From Catenuloplanes atrovinosus (GTDB lineage Bacteria; Actinomycetota; Actinomycetes; Mycobacteriales; Micromonosporaceae), in the NCBI RefSeq assembly GCF_031458235.1, contig NZ_JAVDYB010000001.1:2811001-2875000 (forward strand): a stretch of 64,000 nt of DNA. Reading direction: 5' to 3'. Shown here piece after piece: positions 34,813 to 43,030 of this stretch; the stretch's first letter is position 1; the number at the start of each line of letters is the position of its first letter. A program made the translations under genes and the position numbers. Under the pieces are notes generated by a model, which made no database searches, was not told where the DNA came from, and saw nothing but the letters and a program-made list of their open reading frames with translations.

Positions 34813-35277
34813 GTGCACACCAATCCGATCATGATTCCGGGCGTTGCCGGCTGGGTCTCCGTCACGCTGCCGGCCCTGGGCCGCCCGGCCATCACCGTCA
34901 ACGGGATGCCCGCCCAGCGGCTCCGCGGCAGCGACTTCCTGCTGCCCGGCGCCGCCGGCGCCCCGGTTCTGGTCAAGCTCAAGACCGGGCTGGCCGAGCC
35001 GTTCCCGAGCATCCTCACGGTGGACGCGACCTACCGCACCGGCCCGCCGCTGCCCGGCTACCTGAAGGCGCTCGCGCTGCTGCCGATCCTCTTCATCCCG
35101 CTCGGCGGCGTGCTCTTCGGCGCCGTCTTCGCGGTACCGGCCATCATCGCCAACCTGCGCGTCAGCCGCAGCCCGCTCTCCGCCCTCGGCAAGCTGGCCG
35201 CCATCGCCGCCATCGACCTCGGCGCGATCCTCGCCATCATCTCCGTCATCATCGCCCTCGCGACGCTCGTGGAGTAG
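34813..35277 (+). CDS. Small membrane protein of unknown function
   Basis: 154 residues from GTG 34813 (ATG 34831 is an alternative). An N-terminal soluble beta-rich part of about 85 residues (VSVTLPALGRPAITVNGMPA) precedes two strong membrane helices (ALALLPILFIPLGGVLFGAV and AIAAIDLGAILAIISVIIAL) separated by a basic loop. The soluble part looks like a small binding domain. No family recognised. Divergent from the HEAT-like gene and ended by a strong terminator. Confidence 0.65.
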   Translation: MHTNPIMIPGVAGWVSVTLPALGRPAITVNGMPAQRLRGSDFLLPGAAGAPVLVKLKTGLAEPFPSILTVDATYRTGPPLPGYLKALALLPILFIPLGGVLFGAVFAVPAIIANLRVSRSPLSALGKLAAIAAIDLGAILAIISVIIALATLVE

Positions 35278-35297
35278 CCCGCCGCACACCGTGCGGG

Positions 35298-35330
35298 GCC
35301 GGTGGCTCCATGGGTCGTGGAGCCACCGGC
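35298..35330. terminator. Bidirectional terminator hairpin
   Basis: A perfect 13-bp stem (GCCGGTGGCTCCA and its complement) with a 7-nt loop lies in the 62-bp gap between the convergent membrane-protein and lectin genes, suitable to end transcripts from both sides. Confidence 0.75.
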
Positions 35331-35339
35331 GAAGCCGAC

Positions 35340-35840
35340 TCAGTACCAGCGCTGGTCGGGGTTGTTCTGCCAGTCCCACAGCACGGCCCCGCCGCCGGGG
35401 GTCCGGCTGGCACCGGCGATACCGATGATCCTGTACGACGCACGGTTGTAGAACACGTACTGGCCGTTGAACGCGACGAGGGTCCACTGCTGGTCCCAGT
35501 TGCCGTTGCAGTCCCAGATGATGATCTGGGCGCCGGGAGTGGTGGATCCGTTCATGACGCCGAGGCACTTCGTGGGATCCGCCAGGTTCTGAATGCGGTA
35601 CCATTCGCCGTCGTCCAGCGGGACGTCCAGCCACTTCTGGTCCGGATTGTTGTTGCAGCCCCATTGGATGACGACGGTGCCGTTGGTCGTGTAACCGTTG
35701 TTCGTCCCCATGCACTGGGTGCTGTTGCCGTTGCGCCACTGCCGGTAGAACGCCGCCTGGGCGGGCGCGACGAAGAACACCGACATCAGCACCGCGGCGG
35801 CCGAGGCCGCGACCGATCTGACCGCGAATCGTCTCCGCAT
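35340..35840 (-). CDS. Secreted ricin-B-type (beta-trefoil) lectin
   Basis: 166 residues with a Sec signal peptide (basic start, then AASAAAVLMSVFFVAPAQA, cleavage after AQA). The mature part is a single beta-trefoil: three Q-x-W repeats appear as NPDQKW, NWDQQW and NPDQRW, each preceded by a cysteine-bearing strand (TQCMGTNN, TKCLGVMNG). Such domains bind galactose- or xylose-containing glycans; here there is no attached enzyme. Likely a secreted carbohydrate-binding protein. Confidence 0.85.
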   Translation of the reverse strand: MRRRFAVRSVAASAAAVLMSVFFVAPAQAAFYRQWRNGNSTQCMGTNNGYTTNGTVVIQWGCNNNPDQKWLDVPLDDGEWYRIQNLADPTKCLGVMNGSTTPGAQIIIWDCNGNWDQQWTLVAFNGQYVFYNRASYRIIGIAGASRTPGGGAVLWDWQNNPDQRWY

Positions 35841-35857
35841 GTACCTTACCTCCCCGT

Positions 35858-35885
35858 GGTGAACGGCTCGGGCGAGCCATTCACC
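35858..35885. promoter_or_regulatory. Imperfect inverted repeat upstream of the lectin gene
   Basis: GGTGAA-c-GGCTC / GAGCC-a-TTCACC, 12-bp arms with one mismatch and a 4-nt centre, 18 bp before the lectin start codon. Candidate operator or 5' UTR hairpin; nothing else is visible in the 157-bp gap before the acetyltransferase gene. Confidence 0.4.
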
Positions 35886-35997
35886 GTCCAGCGTAGAGAT
35901 TGGGCGGTCGGTGGGTGGCGTATTTACCGGCGACTATGACGGCGCGACCGCCGGGGGCGGGAGGCGGCCGCCGAGGGCGGTGTTGCATGATCATCGG

Positions 35998-36648
35998 ATG
36001 TCCACAGTGAGTGGCGGCCGGGACGAGTTGGTGATGGCGTGGGGGCGGGGATGGGCGCGCTCCCGTGGCGTGCCGGCCCTGGTGCACGTCCCCGGGGGCT
36101 TCCGGGTCGACGTCGATCGGCCCGGGCACCGCGTCCGCTACGTGCTGCACACCTGGGACCGGCCGTACCTGCGGGAACTCGGCTTTCGGGTGACCACGCC
36201 GGGGGCCTGGATCAAGGTTGACGGCAGCCGGGACGCGCTGCGGGAGGCGCTGCCGCCGCACTGGCGGATGTTCGAGAGCAACTATCTGATGAGCGCGCCG
36301 CTGACCACCGGCGCGGCCCGGGTGCCCTCGCCGTACCGGATGGAGGCCGGCACCGCGGAGGCCGGCGTGCTCACCGCCACGGTCCGCGACCGCGCGGGCG
36401 AGGTGGCGGCGTCCGGGCGGATCGCACTGGCCGGCGGGTTCGGCGTCGTCGACCAGGTGGAGACCGTGCCGGAACACCGGCGCCGCGGGCTCGGCGCCGC
36501 GGTCATCCGGACGCTCGGCGACCGGGCGGCGCGGCGCGGCGTGCGGTACGGCGTGCTGGCCGCCACGGACGAGGGCCGCGCGCTCTACCGCGCGCTCGGC
36601 TGGACCGTCGACGCGGAGCTCGCCGCCGCGTTCCTGCCGGAGCCCTGA
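35998..36648 (+). CDS. GNAT-family N-acetyltransferase
   Basis: 216 residues. The acetyl-CoA-binding motif is QVETVPEHRRRGLGAAVIRT (R-R-x-x-G-L-G), followed by YGVLAATDEGRALYRALGWT, the family's motif B. The first half (about 1-110) is a variable region with no family-specific hallmark. Substrate unknown. ATG 35998 is the first start giving the complete fold; a longer frame upstream is Gly/Arg-rich. Convergent with the kinase gene 10 bp away. Confidence 0.8.
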   Translation: MSTVSGGRDELVMAWGRGWARSRGVPALVHVPGGFRVDVDRPGHRVRYVLHTWDRPYLRELGFRVTTPGAWIKVDGSRDALREALPPHWRMFESNYLMSAPLTTGAARVPSPYRMEAGTAEAGVLTATVRDRAGEVAASGRIALAGGFGVVDQVETVPEHRRRGLGAAVIRTLGDRAARRGVRYGVLAATDEGRALYRALGWTVDAELAAAFLPEP

Positions 36649-36658
36649 GCGGGACGGA

Positions 36659-38206
36659 TCAGCCGGCCCGGACCTCCAGGTCGGCGAAGACGACGCGGGA
36701 CGGCACGTCGTCGTCGAAGGTACGGAAGCCGAGGCTGATCGCGCCGCTGGACAGCGCCGGGTCGTCCACCGTGGCGGTCATCAGGTGACGGCCGTCGGCG
36801 GCGACCGTGGCCCGGTCACCGGTCACCTCGATCGTGAAGCGGCTGGTGCCGCCTTCCGGCCACATGCGGGTGACGTTGCCGATGACGGCCTGGCCCTGGC
36901 CGTCGTAGTGCATGAGGTCGACCGTGGTGGCGCAGACCTCGAGGAGGTAGAACCGGCCCGGCGCGGCCACCCGGAACCGCACGTCCGCGCACGCGTCGCC
37001 GGTGCGGTCGCGCAGCGTGAACGCGATGCTCTGGTCGCCCGCGACGACGTCCGCCGGTCCGGGACAGTCGATCGCGGTCATGCCCTCGATCACCAGCCCG
37101 CCGTCGAACCAGCAGCTCACGCCCTCCGCGGACTGCTCCCGCCACCGCCCGGGCGCGGTGAGCGGATCGGCCAGGACCAGCGCGCGGGCGGTGGCGGACG
37201 GGGCGGCGGACGGCGGACCGGCGGCGAGGCCGGACCGGTCCCGCCCGTTGGCGAACACGACCGCCGCCGCGACGGACAGCACCGCCACCACGCCGGCGGC
37301 GATCATGACGGGGGTACGCCGGGACGGGCGCGACCTGGCCGGGCCGCCGGTGACCGCCGCACCGGGAGCACGCGGGCGCGGCGGCGGCGTCCCGTCCGCC
37401 AGCAGCATCTCCAGCAGTTCCGGCGCCGTGGGCCGCTCCGCCGGGTCCTTGGCCAGCGCCCGCGCCACGATCGACCGCAGCGGCTCCGCGAGCCCGCCCA
37501 GGTCGGGCTGCCCGGTCAGAATCCGCACCGCGGTCGCGGTCGTCGACTCGCCGGCGAACGGGGACCGGCCGTTCGCCGCGTACGCCACCACCGCGCCCCA
37601 GGCGAACACGTCGACCGCCGGCCCGACCCGCTCCACCGGCCCGTCCAGCCGTTCCGGCGCCATGTACGCGACCGTGCCGACCATCTGGCCGGTCCGGGTG
37701 TGCTCGCTGGTCGCCTCCACCGCCCGCGCGATCCCGAAGTCGATCACCTTCGGCGCGCCCAGTGCGAACAGCACGTTGCGCGGCTTGAGATCGCGGTGCA
37801 CGACTCCCGCGCCGTGGATCGCCACCAGGGCGGTCGCCACGCCCACCGCCAGCCCGTGCAGCGCGCCGCCGCTCAGCGGCCCCCGCTCACGGACCACCTG
37901 CGCCAGGTCCGGCCCGTCGACGTACTCGACCACCAGGTACGGCGTCCGGTGCTCGGGGTCCGCGTCCAGCACCGCCGCCGTGCTGAACGGCGGCACCTGC
38001 CGGGCGCGGTTGACCTCGCTGCGGAACCGGGCCCGGAACTCGTCCACCGCCGCGAGTTCCGGCCTGACGACCTTGACCGCGACCAGCCGGCCGTGCGGGT
38101 TCCTGGCCTGGTAGACCGCACCCATGCCGCCCTCGCCGAGCAGCCCCAGCAGCGTGTACCTACCCAGGGTGTGCGGATCGCCCGGGCGCAGCGGTTGGAT
38201 CGCCAT
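36659..38206 (-). CDS. Transmembrane serine/threonine protein kinase with extracellular beta-sandwich
   Basis: 515 residues, start MAIQPLRPGDPHTLGRYTLL, typical of actinobacterial PknB-like kinases. Kinase domain about 15-275: GEGGMGAVYQA, VAVKVV, VVHRDLKPRN, KVIDFGIARA, GTVAYMAPERL. A single membrane helix (VMIAAGVVAVLSVAAAVVFA) follows a Pro/Arg linker, then an external domain of about 165 residues with cysteines and beta-strands (FYLLEVCATTVDLMHYDGQG, GAISLGFRTFDDDVPSRVVF), possibly concanavalin/LamG-like. Start is uncertain: ATG 38224 is in frame upstream. It overlaps the AraC gene by 47 nt, so the two may be co-expressed. Confidence 0.85.
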   Translation of the reverse strand: MAIQPLRPGDPHTLGRYTLLGLLGEGGMGAVYQARNPHGRLVAVKVVRPELAAVDEFRARFRSEVNRARQVPPFSTAAVLDADPEHRTPYLVVEYVDGPDLAQVVRERGPLSGGALHGLAVGVATALVAIHGAGVVHRDLKPRNVLFALGAPKVIDFGIARAVEATSEHTRTGQMVGTVAYMAPERLDGPVERVGPAVDVFAWGAVVAYAANGRSPFAGESTTATAVRILTGQPDLGGLAEPLRSIVARALAKDPAERPTAPELLEMLLADGTPPPRPRAPGAAVTGGPARSRPSRRTPVMIAAGVVAVLSVAAAVVFANGRDRSGLAAGPPSAAPSATARALVLADPLTAPGRWREQSAEGVSCWFDGGLVIEGMTAIDCPGPADVVAGDQSIAFTLRDRTGDACADVRFRVAAPGRFYLLEVCATTVDLMHYDGQGQAVIGNVTRMWPEGGTSRFTIEVTGDRATVAADGRHLMTATVDDPALSSGAISLGFRTFDDDVPSRVVFADLEVRAG

Positions 38207-39191
38207 GGGAAGATCTAACAACATCCTCCCGCCGGTGCCGCACGCGCTGCCGGAAGCGCAGCGGTGACTCGCCGACCTCGCGCTTGAACGCGGTGCTGAA
38301 GGCGCTCTCCGACGCGTACCCGAGGTGGGACGCCAGCGCGCCGACGCCGATGTCGCTGTCACGCAGCGCGCGCTGCGCGTGCAGCATCCGCCAGCGGCTC
38401 ATGTACGCGACCGGTGGCATGCCGGCGACCGCGCGGAACCGCTCGGCGAACGTGGTGCGCGACATCGACGCGGCGCGGGCCAGCTCGTCCAGGCTGGGGC
38501 GGCGGGCCGGCTCCGCGTGCATCAGCTCCAGCGTCGGGCGCAGCTGCTCGTCGACGGAGACGCGCAGCCAGCCGGGCGGCAGTTCGGACTGGTGAAGGTA
38601 GGCGCGCAGCAGCTCCAGCACGAGCAACTGGCCGTACTGCCGGATCGCGAACGTGGACCCGGCGCGCTCCGCCACCAGCTCCTCGAACAGCCGGTCCAGG
38701 ACGCGCCGCACGCCGAGCGCCGGAGGTGCCGCGGCCCTTATGTGCGCGACCGGCGGCAGCGCCGGGATGACCAGCGCGTGGCCGGCCGCGTTCAGGTCGA
38801 CGTGGCCGCCCACCACGATGTCGTCCGCGTCCGCGGCGGACCCCATCAGCGCGAGGAGGTCGTCGTCGAGGTCGAGGTCGTCCAGCACCCTGCGAGTGCG
38901 CTCCTCGCCGGCCACACTCTCCAGCTGCGCCCAGGATCGGTGGTTGAGCACGGCGACGTCACCGGCCTCCAGCTCGATCGGGGCGCCGAGGCTGTCGGCG
39001 GTCAGCCGCACCCGGCCGCGGACCAGCGCCATGAACTTGAGCTCCGGCCGCTCCATCACCATCCGCGGCGACGTCCACGGGCCGCTGGCCGCGGCGCCGC
39101 CGGACACCACGCCGTTCACCTCGACCAGGTCGAACACCTCGGAGAGCGGGTCGCCCGGACGCGCGCGAAGAAAAAGCGGATTCACAGACAT
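38160..39191 (-). CDS. AraC-family transcriptional regulator
   Basis: 343 residues. N-terminal cupin-type ligand domain (about 15-165), C-terminal double helix-turn-helix (about 225-320): PSLDELARAASMSRTTFAER and IGVGALASHLGYASESAFST, then AFKREVGESPLRFRQ. It resembles the cupin_6/AraC group that often regulates oxidoreductase genes. Divergent from the molybdenum hydroxylase operon with only 34 bp between starts, so it very probably controls that operon and itself. Confidence 0.88.
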   Translation of the reverse strand: MSVNPLFLRARPGDPLSEVFDLVEVNGVVSGGAAASGPWTSPRMVMERPELKFMALVRGRVRLTADSLGAPIELEAGDVAVLNHRSWAQLESVAGEERTRRVLDDLDLDDDLLALMGSAADADDIVVGGHVDLNAAGHALVIPALPPVAHIRAAAPPALGVRRVLDRLFEELVAERAGSTFAIRQYGQLLVLELLRAYLHQSELPPGWLRVSVDEQLRPTLELMHAEPARRPSLDELARAASMSRTTFAERFRAVAGMPPVAYMSRWRMLHAQRALRDSDIGVGALASHLGYASESAFSTAFKREVGESPLRFRQRVRHRREDVVRSSHGDPTAAPGRSAHPG

Positions 39192-39197
39192 TCACAG
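39180..39197. promoter_or_regulatory. Direct repeat ATTCACAG at one-helical-turn spacing
   Basis: ATTCACAG occurs at 39180-39187 and 39190-39197, 10 bp apart, covering the AraC start codon within the short divergent gap. AraC-type proteins often bind direct repeats on one DNA face, so this is a candidate operator for autoregulation. Confidence 0.35.
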
Positions 39198-39225
39198 TAC
39201 GCCACGGCGTTCATAGCGTGAAGAA

Positions 39226-39732
39226 ATGACGATGACAGTCAACGGTACGCAGGTCCCGCCGCCGGATGATCCGCGCGTCTCCCTGCTCGACCTGCTGCGC
39301 GACCGGCTGCACCTGACCGGCACGAAGGTCGGCTGCAACCAGGGCGCGTGCGGCGCGTGCACGGTGCTGATCGACGGCGACCGGGTGCTCTCCTGCCTGA
39401 CGCTGGCCGTGCAGGCGGACGGCCGGTCGGTCACCACGATCGAGGGCCTCGGCACGGCCGGCGACCTGCACCCGCTCCAGGCCGCGTTCGTCGAGCGGGA
39501 CGGTCTCCAGTGCGGGTACTGCACGCCCGGCCAGATCTGCGCGGCCGCGGCCATGCTGGACGAGGTCCGGGCCGGCGCGCCCAGCTACGTGACCGCGGAC
39601 CTGGGTGCGGAGCGCGTGGCGCTGTCCCGCGACGAGGTGCGCGAGCGGATGAGCGGCAACCTGTGCCGGTGCGGGGCGCACCACGGCATCGTGGACGCGA
39701 TCATGCAGGTGGCGGGGGAGCGCGAGGCATGA
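39226..39732 (+). CDS. Molybdenum hydroxylase, [2Fe-2S] subunit (PaoA/YagT-like)
   Basis: 168 residues with both [2Fe-2S] clusters: the plant-ferredoxin-type GCNQGACGACTVL plus later Cys, and the helical domain QCGYCTPGQI with NLCRCGAH. It lacks the Tat signal peptide of periplasmic PaoA, so the enzyme should be cytoplasmic. Passes electrons from the Mo centre to the flavin subunit. A second ATG at 39232 is an alternative start. First of four genes with overlapping or near-touching ends. Confidence 0.9.
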   Translation: MTMTVNGTQVPPPDDPRVSLLDLLRDRLHLTGTKVGCNQGACGACTVLIDGDRVLSCLTLAVQADGRSVTTIEGLGTAGDLHPLQAAFVERDGLQCGYCTPGQICAAAAMLDEVRAGAPSYVTADLGAERVALSRDEVRERMSGNLCRCGAHHGIVDAIMQVAGEREA

Positions 39733-40718
39733 ACCCGATCACGTATCGCCGGGCCTCGTCGGTCGCGGACGCGGTCGCGACGGCCGGCACGGACGGCTGG
39801 CGGCTGCTGGGCGGCGGCACCAACCTGGTCGACCTGATGCGCAAGGGCGTGGAGACGCCGTCCGGGCTGCTGGACGTGACCGGGCTGCTGCCGGACACGA
39901 TCTCGCCGCTGCCCGGGGGCGGGCTGACGATCGGCGCGGCCGCGCGGAACAGCGCGATCGCGGCGCACCCGCTGGTCCGGCGCGACTATCCGATGCTGTC
40001 CCGGGCGATCCTGGCCGGCGCGTCCGCGCAGATCCGCAACATGGCCACGGCCGGCGGGAACCTGATGCAGCGCACCCGCTGCGCGTACTTCGCGGACGCG
40101 GCCGGCTCCCGCTGTAACAAGCGCGAGCCGGGCAGCGGCTGCGACGCGATCGGCGGCTTCAACCGCTACCACTCGATTTTCGGCGCCTCGGCCTCCTGCG
40201 TGGCGGCGCACCCGTCCGACATGTGCGTGGCACTGGCCGCGCTGGACGCCCGGATCACGGTCAGCGGGGCCGGCGGCGACCGGACGATCCCGATCGGTGA
40301 GTTCTACCGGCTGCCCGGCGACCGGCCGGACCTGGAGACCGCGCTCACGCCGGACGAGGTGATCGTGTCGATCGAGCTGCCGCCGTCCACGGTCGCCGCG
40401 ACCTCGGCGTACCGCAAGGTCCGGGACCGGGCCAGCTACGCGTTCGCGCTGGTCTCGGTGGCGGCGGCGCTGGACGTGCGGGACGGGGTCGTGCACGACG
40501 TGCGGATCGCGCTCGGCGGCGTCGCGCCGCGGCCGTGGCGGGCCGGCCACGCCGAGGAGGCGCTGCGCGGCGCCCGGCCCACGGACGAGGCGATCGCCAC
40601 CGCCGTCTCGGCGGAGCTGGCCCACGCGACGCCGCTGCCCGGCAACACCTTCAAGCTCGAACTGGTACGCCGAACGGTGTCCGCCCTGCTGGCCGATCTT
40701 CGAGGAGGTCCGGCATGA
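39729..40718 (+). CDS. Molybdenum hydroxylase, FAD subunit (PaoB/YagS-like)
   Basis: 329 residues. FAD-binding motifs WRLLGGGTNLVDLMRKG and ASAQIRNMATAGGNLMQRT. The segment TRCAYFADAAGSRCNKREPG followed by SGC and later SCVAAHPSDM supplies four cysteines, as in the PaoB/YagS and 4-hydroxybenzoyl-CoA reductase type subunits that hold an extra [4Fe-4S] cluster. C-terminal CO-dehydrogenase-flavoprotein domain present. Starts 4 bases before the previous stop. Confidence 0.9.
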   Translation: MNPITYRRASSVADAVATAGTDGWRLLGGGTNLVDLMRKGVETPSGLLDVTGLLPDTISPLPGGGLTIGAAARNSAIAAHPLVRRDYPMLSRAILAGASAQIRNMATAGGNLMQRTRCAYFADAAGSRCNKREPGSGCDAIGGFNRYHSIFGASASCVAAHPSDMCVALAALDARITVSGAGGDRTIPIGEFYRLPGDRPDLETALTPDEVIVSIELPPSTVAATSAYRKVRDRASYAFALVSVAAALDVRDGVVHDVRIALGGVAPRPWRAGHAEEALRGARPTDEAIATAVSAELAHATPLPGNTFKLELVRRTVSALLADLRGGPA

Positions 40719-43024
40719 GCCGGGTGCGGAATGTCATGATCGGGTCGGCGCGGCGGGTGATGGGCTGGATGCCGGACCGGCTGCTGCCGGGCGGCGGCGT
40801 GCCGGACCCGCTGATCGAACGGCGGAACGAGGTCGGCCGGGCCACCTCGCGCCTGGACGGCCCGCTCAAGGTGACCGGCCGCGCGCCGTTCGTGACCGAG
40901 ACCGTGATGGACGGTCAGGTCTGCGCCGCGCTGGTGTACAGCACGATCACCCGCGGCCGGATCACCCGCCTCGACACCCGGGCCGCGGAGGCGTCGCCCG
41001 GCGTGGTGCTGGTGCTGACCCACCGGAACATGCCCCGGCTCGGCATCGTCCCGATGCCCGGCGGCGCCAACCTGTTCGCGCCCGGCAACAGCGGGCTGCC
41101 GATCATGCAGGACCCCGAGGTGCGGTACAACGGGCAGGTGGTCGCGGCCGTGCTCGCGGAGACGCAGGAGCAGGCGGACCACGCGGCGACGCTGATCGAG
41201 ATCGACTACGCCGCACGGCCGGCCGCCACCCGGTTCGAGGAGGCGAAGGCGGACGCGCGTACCCCGGCGTCGATCCTGATCGAGCGCAACCACGTGTCGA
41301 TCGGCGGCGCCGAGCGGCGATTGAGCGGTGCGGTCCACCGCGTGGATCAGGTCTACCGGACGCCGCGCCACAACCACAACGCGATCGAGCTGCACGGCGT
41401 GACCGCGGCCTGGGACGGCGATTCGCTGCTGGTCCACGACACCACGCAACTGATCGCCCGGGAGGCACGCGGGCTCGCTACCGTCTTCGGCCTGAAGGAC
41501 GAGCAGGTACGGGTGGTGTCGCCGTTCATCGGCGGCGGGTTCGGCGGCAAGGGGCTGTGGGACCACCAGATCATCGCGGTCGCGGCGGCCCGGGTCGCCG
41601 GGCGGCCGGTGCGGCTGCGGCTGTCCCGGGAGGGCGTCTACCGGATCATCGGCGGCCGGAGCCCGTCCGAGCAGCGGGTGGCGGTCGGCGCGGACGCGGA
41701 CGGCCGGTTCACCGCGCTGATCCACACCGGGTACACCGTGATGCCGGCCTACGGCGCCTGCCCGGAGCAGTTCACCATGGGTACGCGCACGGCGTACCGG
41801 GCGGACAGTTTCGAGCTTCTCCAGCGGCACCTGGACCTGGACATCGTGCCGAACACGTTCATGCGGACGCCGGGCGAGACGATCGGCACGTTCGCGGTGG
41901 AGAGCGCGATCGACGAGCTCGCGGACGCGATGGACGCGGACCCGGTCGAGCTGCGCCTGCGCAACCTGCCGGACCGGCATCCGATCTCCGGCGCGCCGTT
42001 CTCGCAGCACGCGCTGCACCAGGCGTTCGTCGACGGCGCCGCGCGGTTCGGCTGGGACCGGCGGACCGCGAAGCCCGGTGAGCGGCGCGACGGCGAGTGG
42101 CTGATCGGCATGGGCTGCGCCTCCGGCGGCTTCCCGTACGCGCGGATGCCCGGCGCGAACGTCCGCCTCACGCTGCGCCGCGACGGCACGGTCGAGATCT
42201 CCTGCTCCGCGCAGGACATGGGCATGGGTACGACCACGGTGCAGGCCCAGCACGCCGCGGACCGGCTCGGCCTGCCGCTGGACCGGATCACGTTCACGCT
42301 CGGCGACTCCGCGCTGCCCGCGAGCCCGATGGCCGGCGGCTCCTCGCAGACCGCTTCGATCATGGCGGCGGTCATGTCCGCGGCCGGCAAGCTCCGCGAC
42401 GAGCTGCTGAAACTCGCCGGCCCGGACAGCCCGGTCGCCGGACTGCGCGCGGACGCGGTCACGCTGACCGGCGGCGGCGTCACCGCGCCCGGCGACCGGC
42501 ACGACCCGTACACCGCGATCCTGGCCCGGGCGGGGCGCGACGAGGTGACCGTGACCGCGACCGGCGCGCCGCCGCTGGAATTCCTCAAGTACACGATGCA
42601 CAGCTCCTCGGCGATCTTCTGCGAGGTGCGGGTCAGCGAGATCACCGGCGAGGTGCGGGTGAACCGGCTGCTCGGCTCGTTCGACTGCGGCACCGTGCTC
42701 AACCCGAAGACCGCGGCGAGTCAGCTGCGCGGCGGCATGATCATGGGGTTGGGCGTGGCGCTGACCGAGGAGACGCTGTTCGACGAGCGCACCGGCCGGA
42801 TCATGAACCCGTCGCTGGCCGACTACCACATCCCGGCGCACCTGGACGTGCCCGACATCGAGGTGATCTGGACCGGCATCCCGGACCCGCACTCACCGCT
42901 CGGCGCGCGCGGCCTCGGCGAACTCGGCACCAGCGGCGTCGCGGCCGCGATTGCGAACGCGGTGTTCAACGCGACCGGCACCCGGGTGCGCGACCTGCCG
43001 ATCACGCTGGACAAGCTGCTGTGA
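40715..43024 (+). CDS. Molybdenum hydroxylase, molybdopterin subunit (PaoC/YagR-like)
   Basis: 769 residues of the xanthine oxidase family. Mo-cofactor contacts: IGGGFGGKGLWDHQIIAVAA, CSAQDMGMGTTTVQAQHAA, AGGSSQTAS, and the catalytic Glu in LGARGLGELGTSG. The closest architecture is PaoC, which oxidises aromatic and other aldehydes to acids; isoquinoline or aldehyde substrates remain possible. No signal peptide. Overlaps the FAD-subunit stop by 4 bases. Confidence 0.9.
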   Translation: MSRVRNVMIGSARRVMGWMPDRLLPGGGVPDPLIERRNEVGRATSRLDGPLKVTGRAPFVTETVMDGQVCAALVYSTITRGRITRLDTRAAEASPGVVLVLTHRNMPRLGIVPMPGGANLFAPGNSGLPIMQDPEVRYNGQVVAAVLAETQEQADHAATLIEIDYAARPAATRFEEAKADARTPASILIERNHVSIGGAERRLSGAVHRVDQVYRTPRHNHNAIELHGVTAAWDGDSLLVHDTTQLIAREARGLATVFGLKDEQVRVVSPFIGGGFGGKGLWDHQIIAVAAARVAGRPVRLRLSREGVYRIIGGRSPSEQRVAVGADADGRFTALIHTGYTVMPAYGACPEQFTMGTRTAYRADSFELLQRHLDLDIVPNTFMRTPGETIGTFAVESAIDELADAMDADPVELRLRNLPDRHPISGAPFSQHALHQAFVDGAARFGWDRRTAKPGERRDGEWLIGMGCASGGFPYARMPGANVRLTLRRDGTVEISCSAQDMGMGTTTVQAQHAADRLGLPLDRITFTLGDSALPASPMAGGSSQTASIMAAVMSAAGKLRDELLKLAGPDSPVAGLRADAVTLTGGGVTAPGDRHDPYTAILARAGRDEVTVTATGAPPLEFLKYTMHSSSAIFCEVRVSEITGEVRVNRLLGSFDCGTVLNPKTAASQLRGGMIMGLGVALTEETLFDERTGRIMNPSLADYHIPAHLDVPDIEVIWTGIPDPHSPLGARGLGELGTSGVAAAIANAVFNATGTRVRDLPITLDKLL

Positions 43025-43030
43025 GCCACG

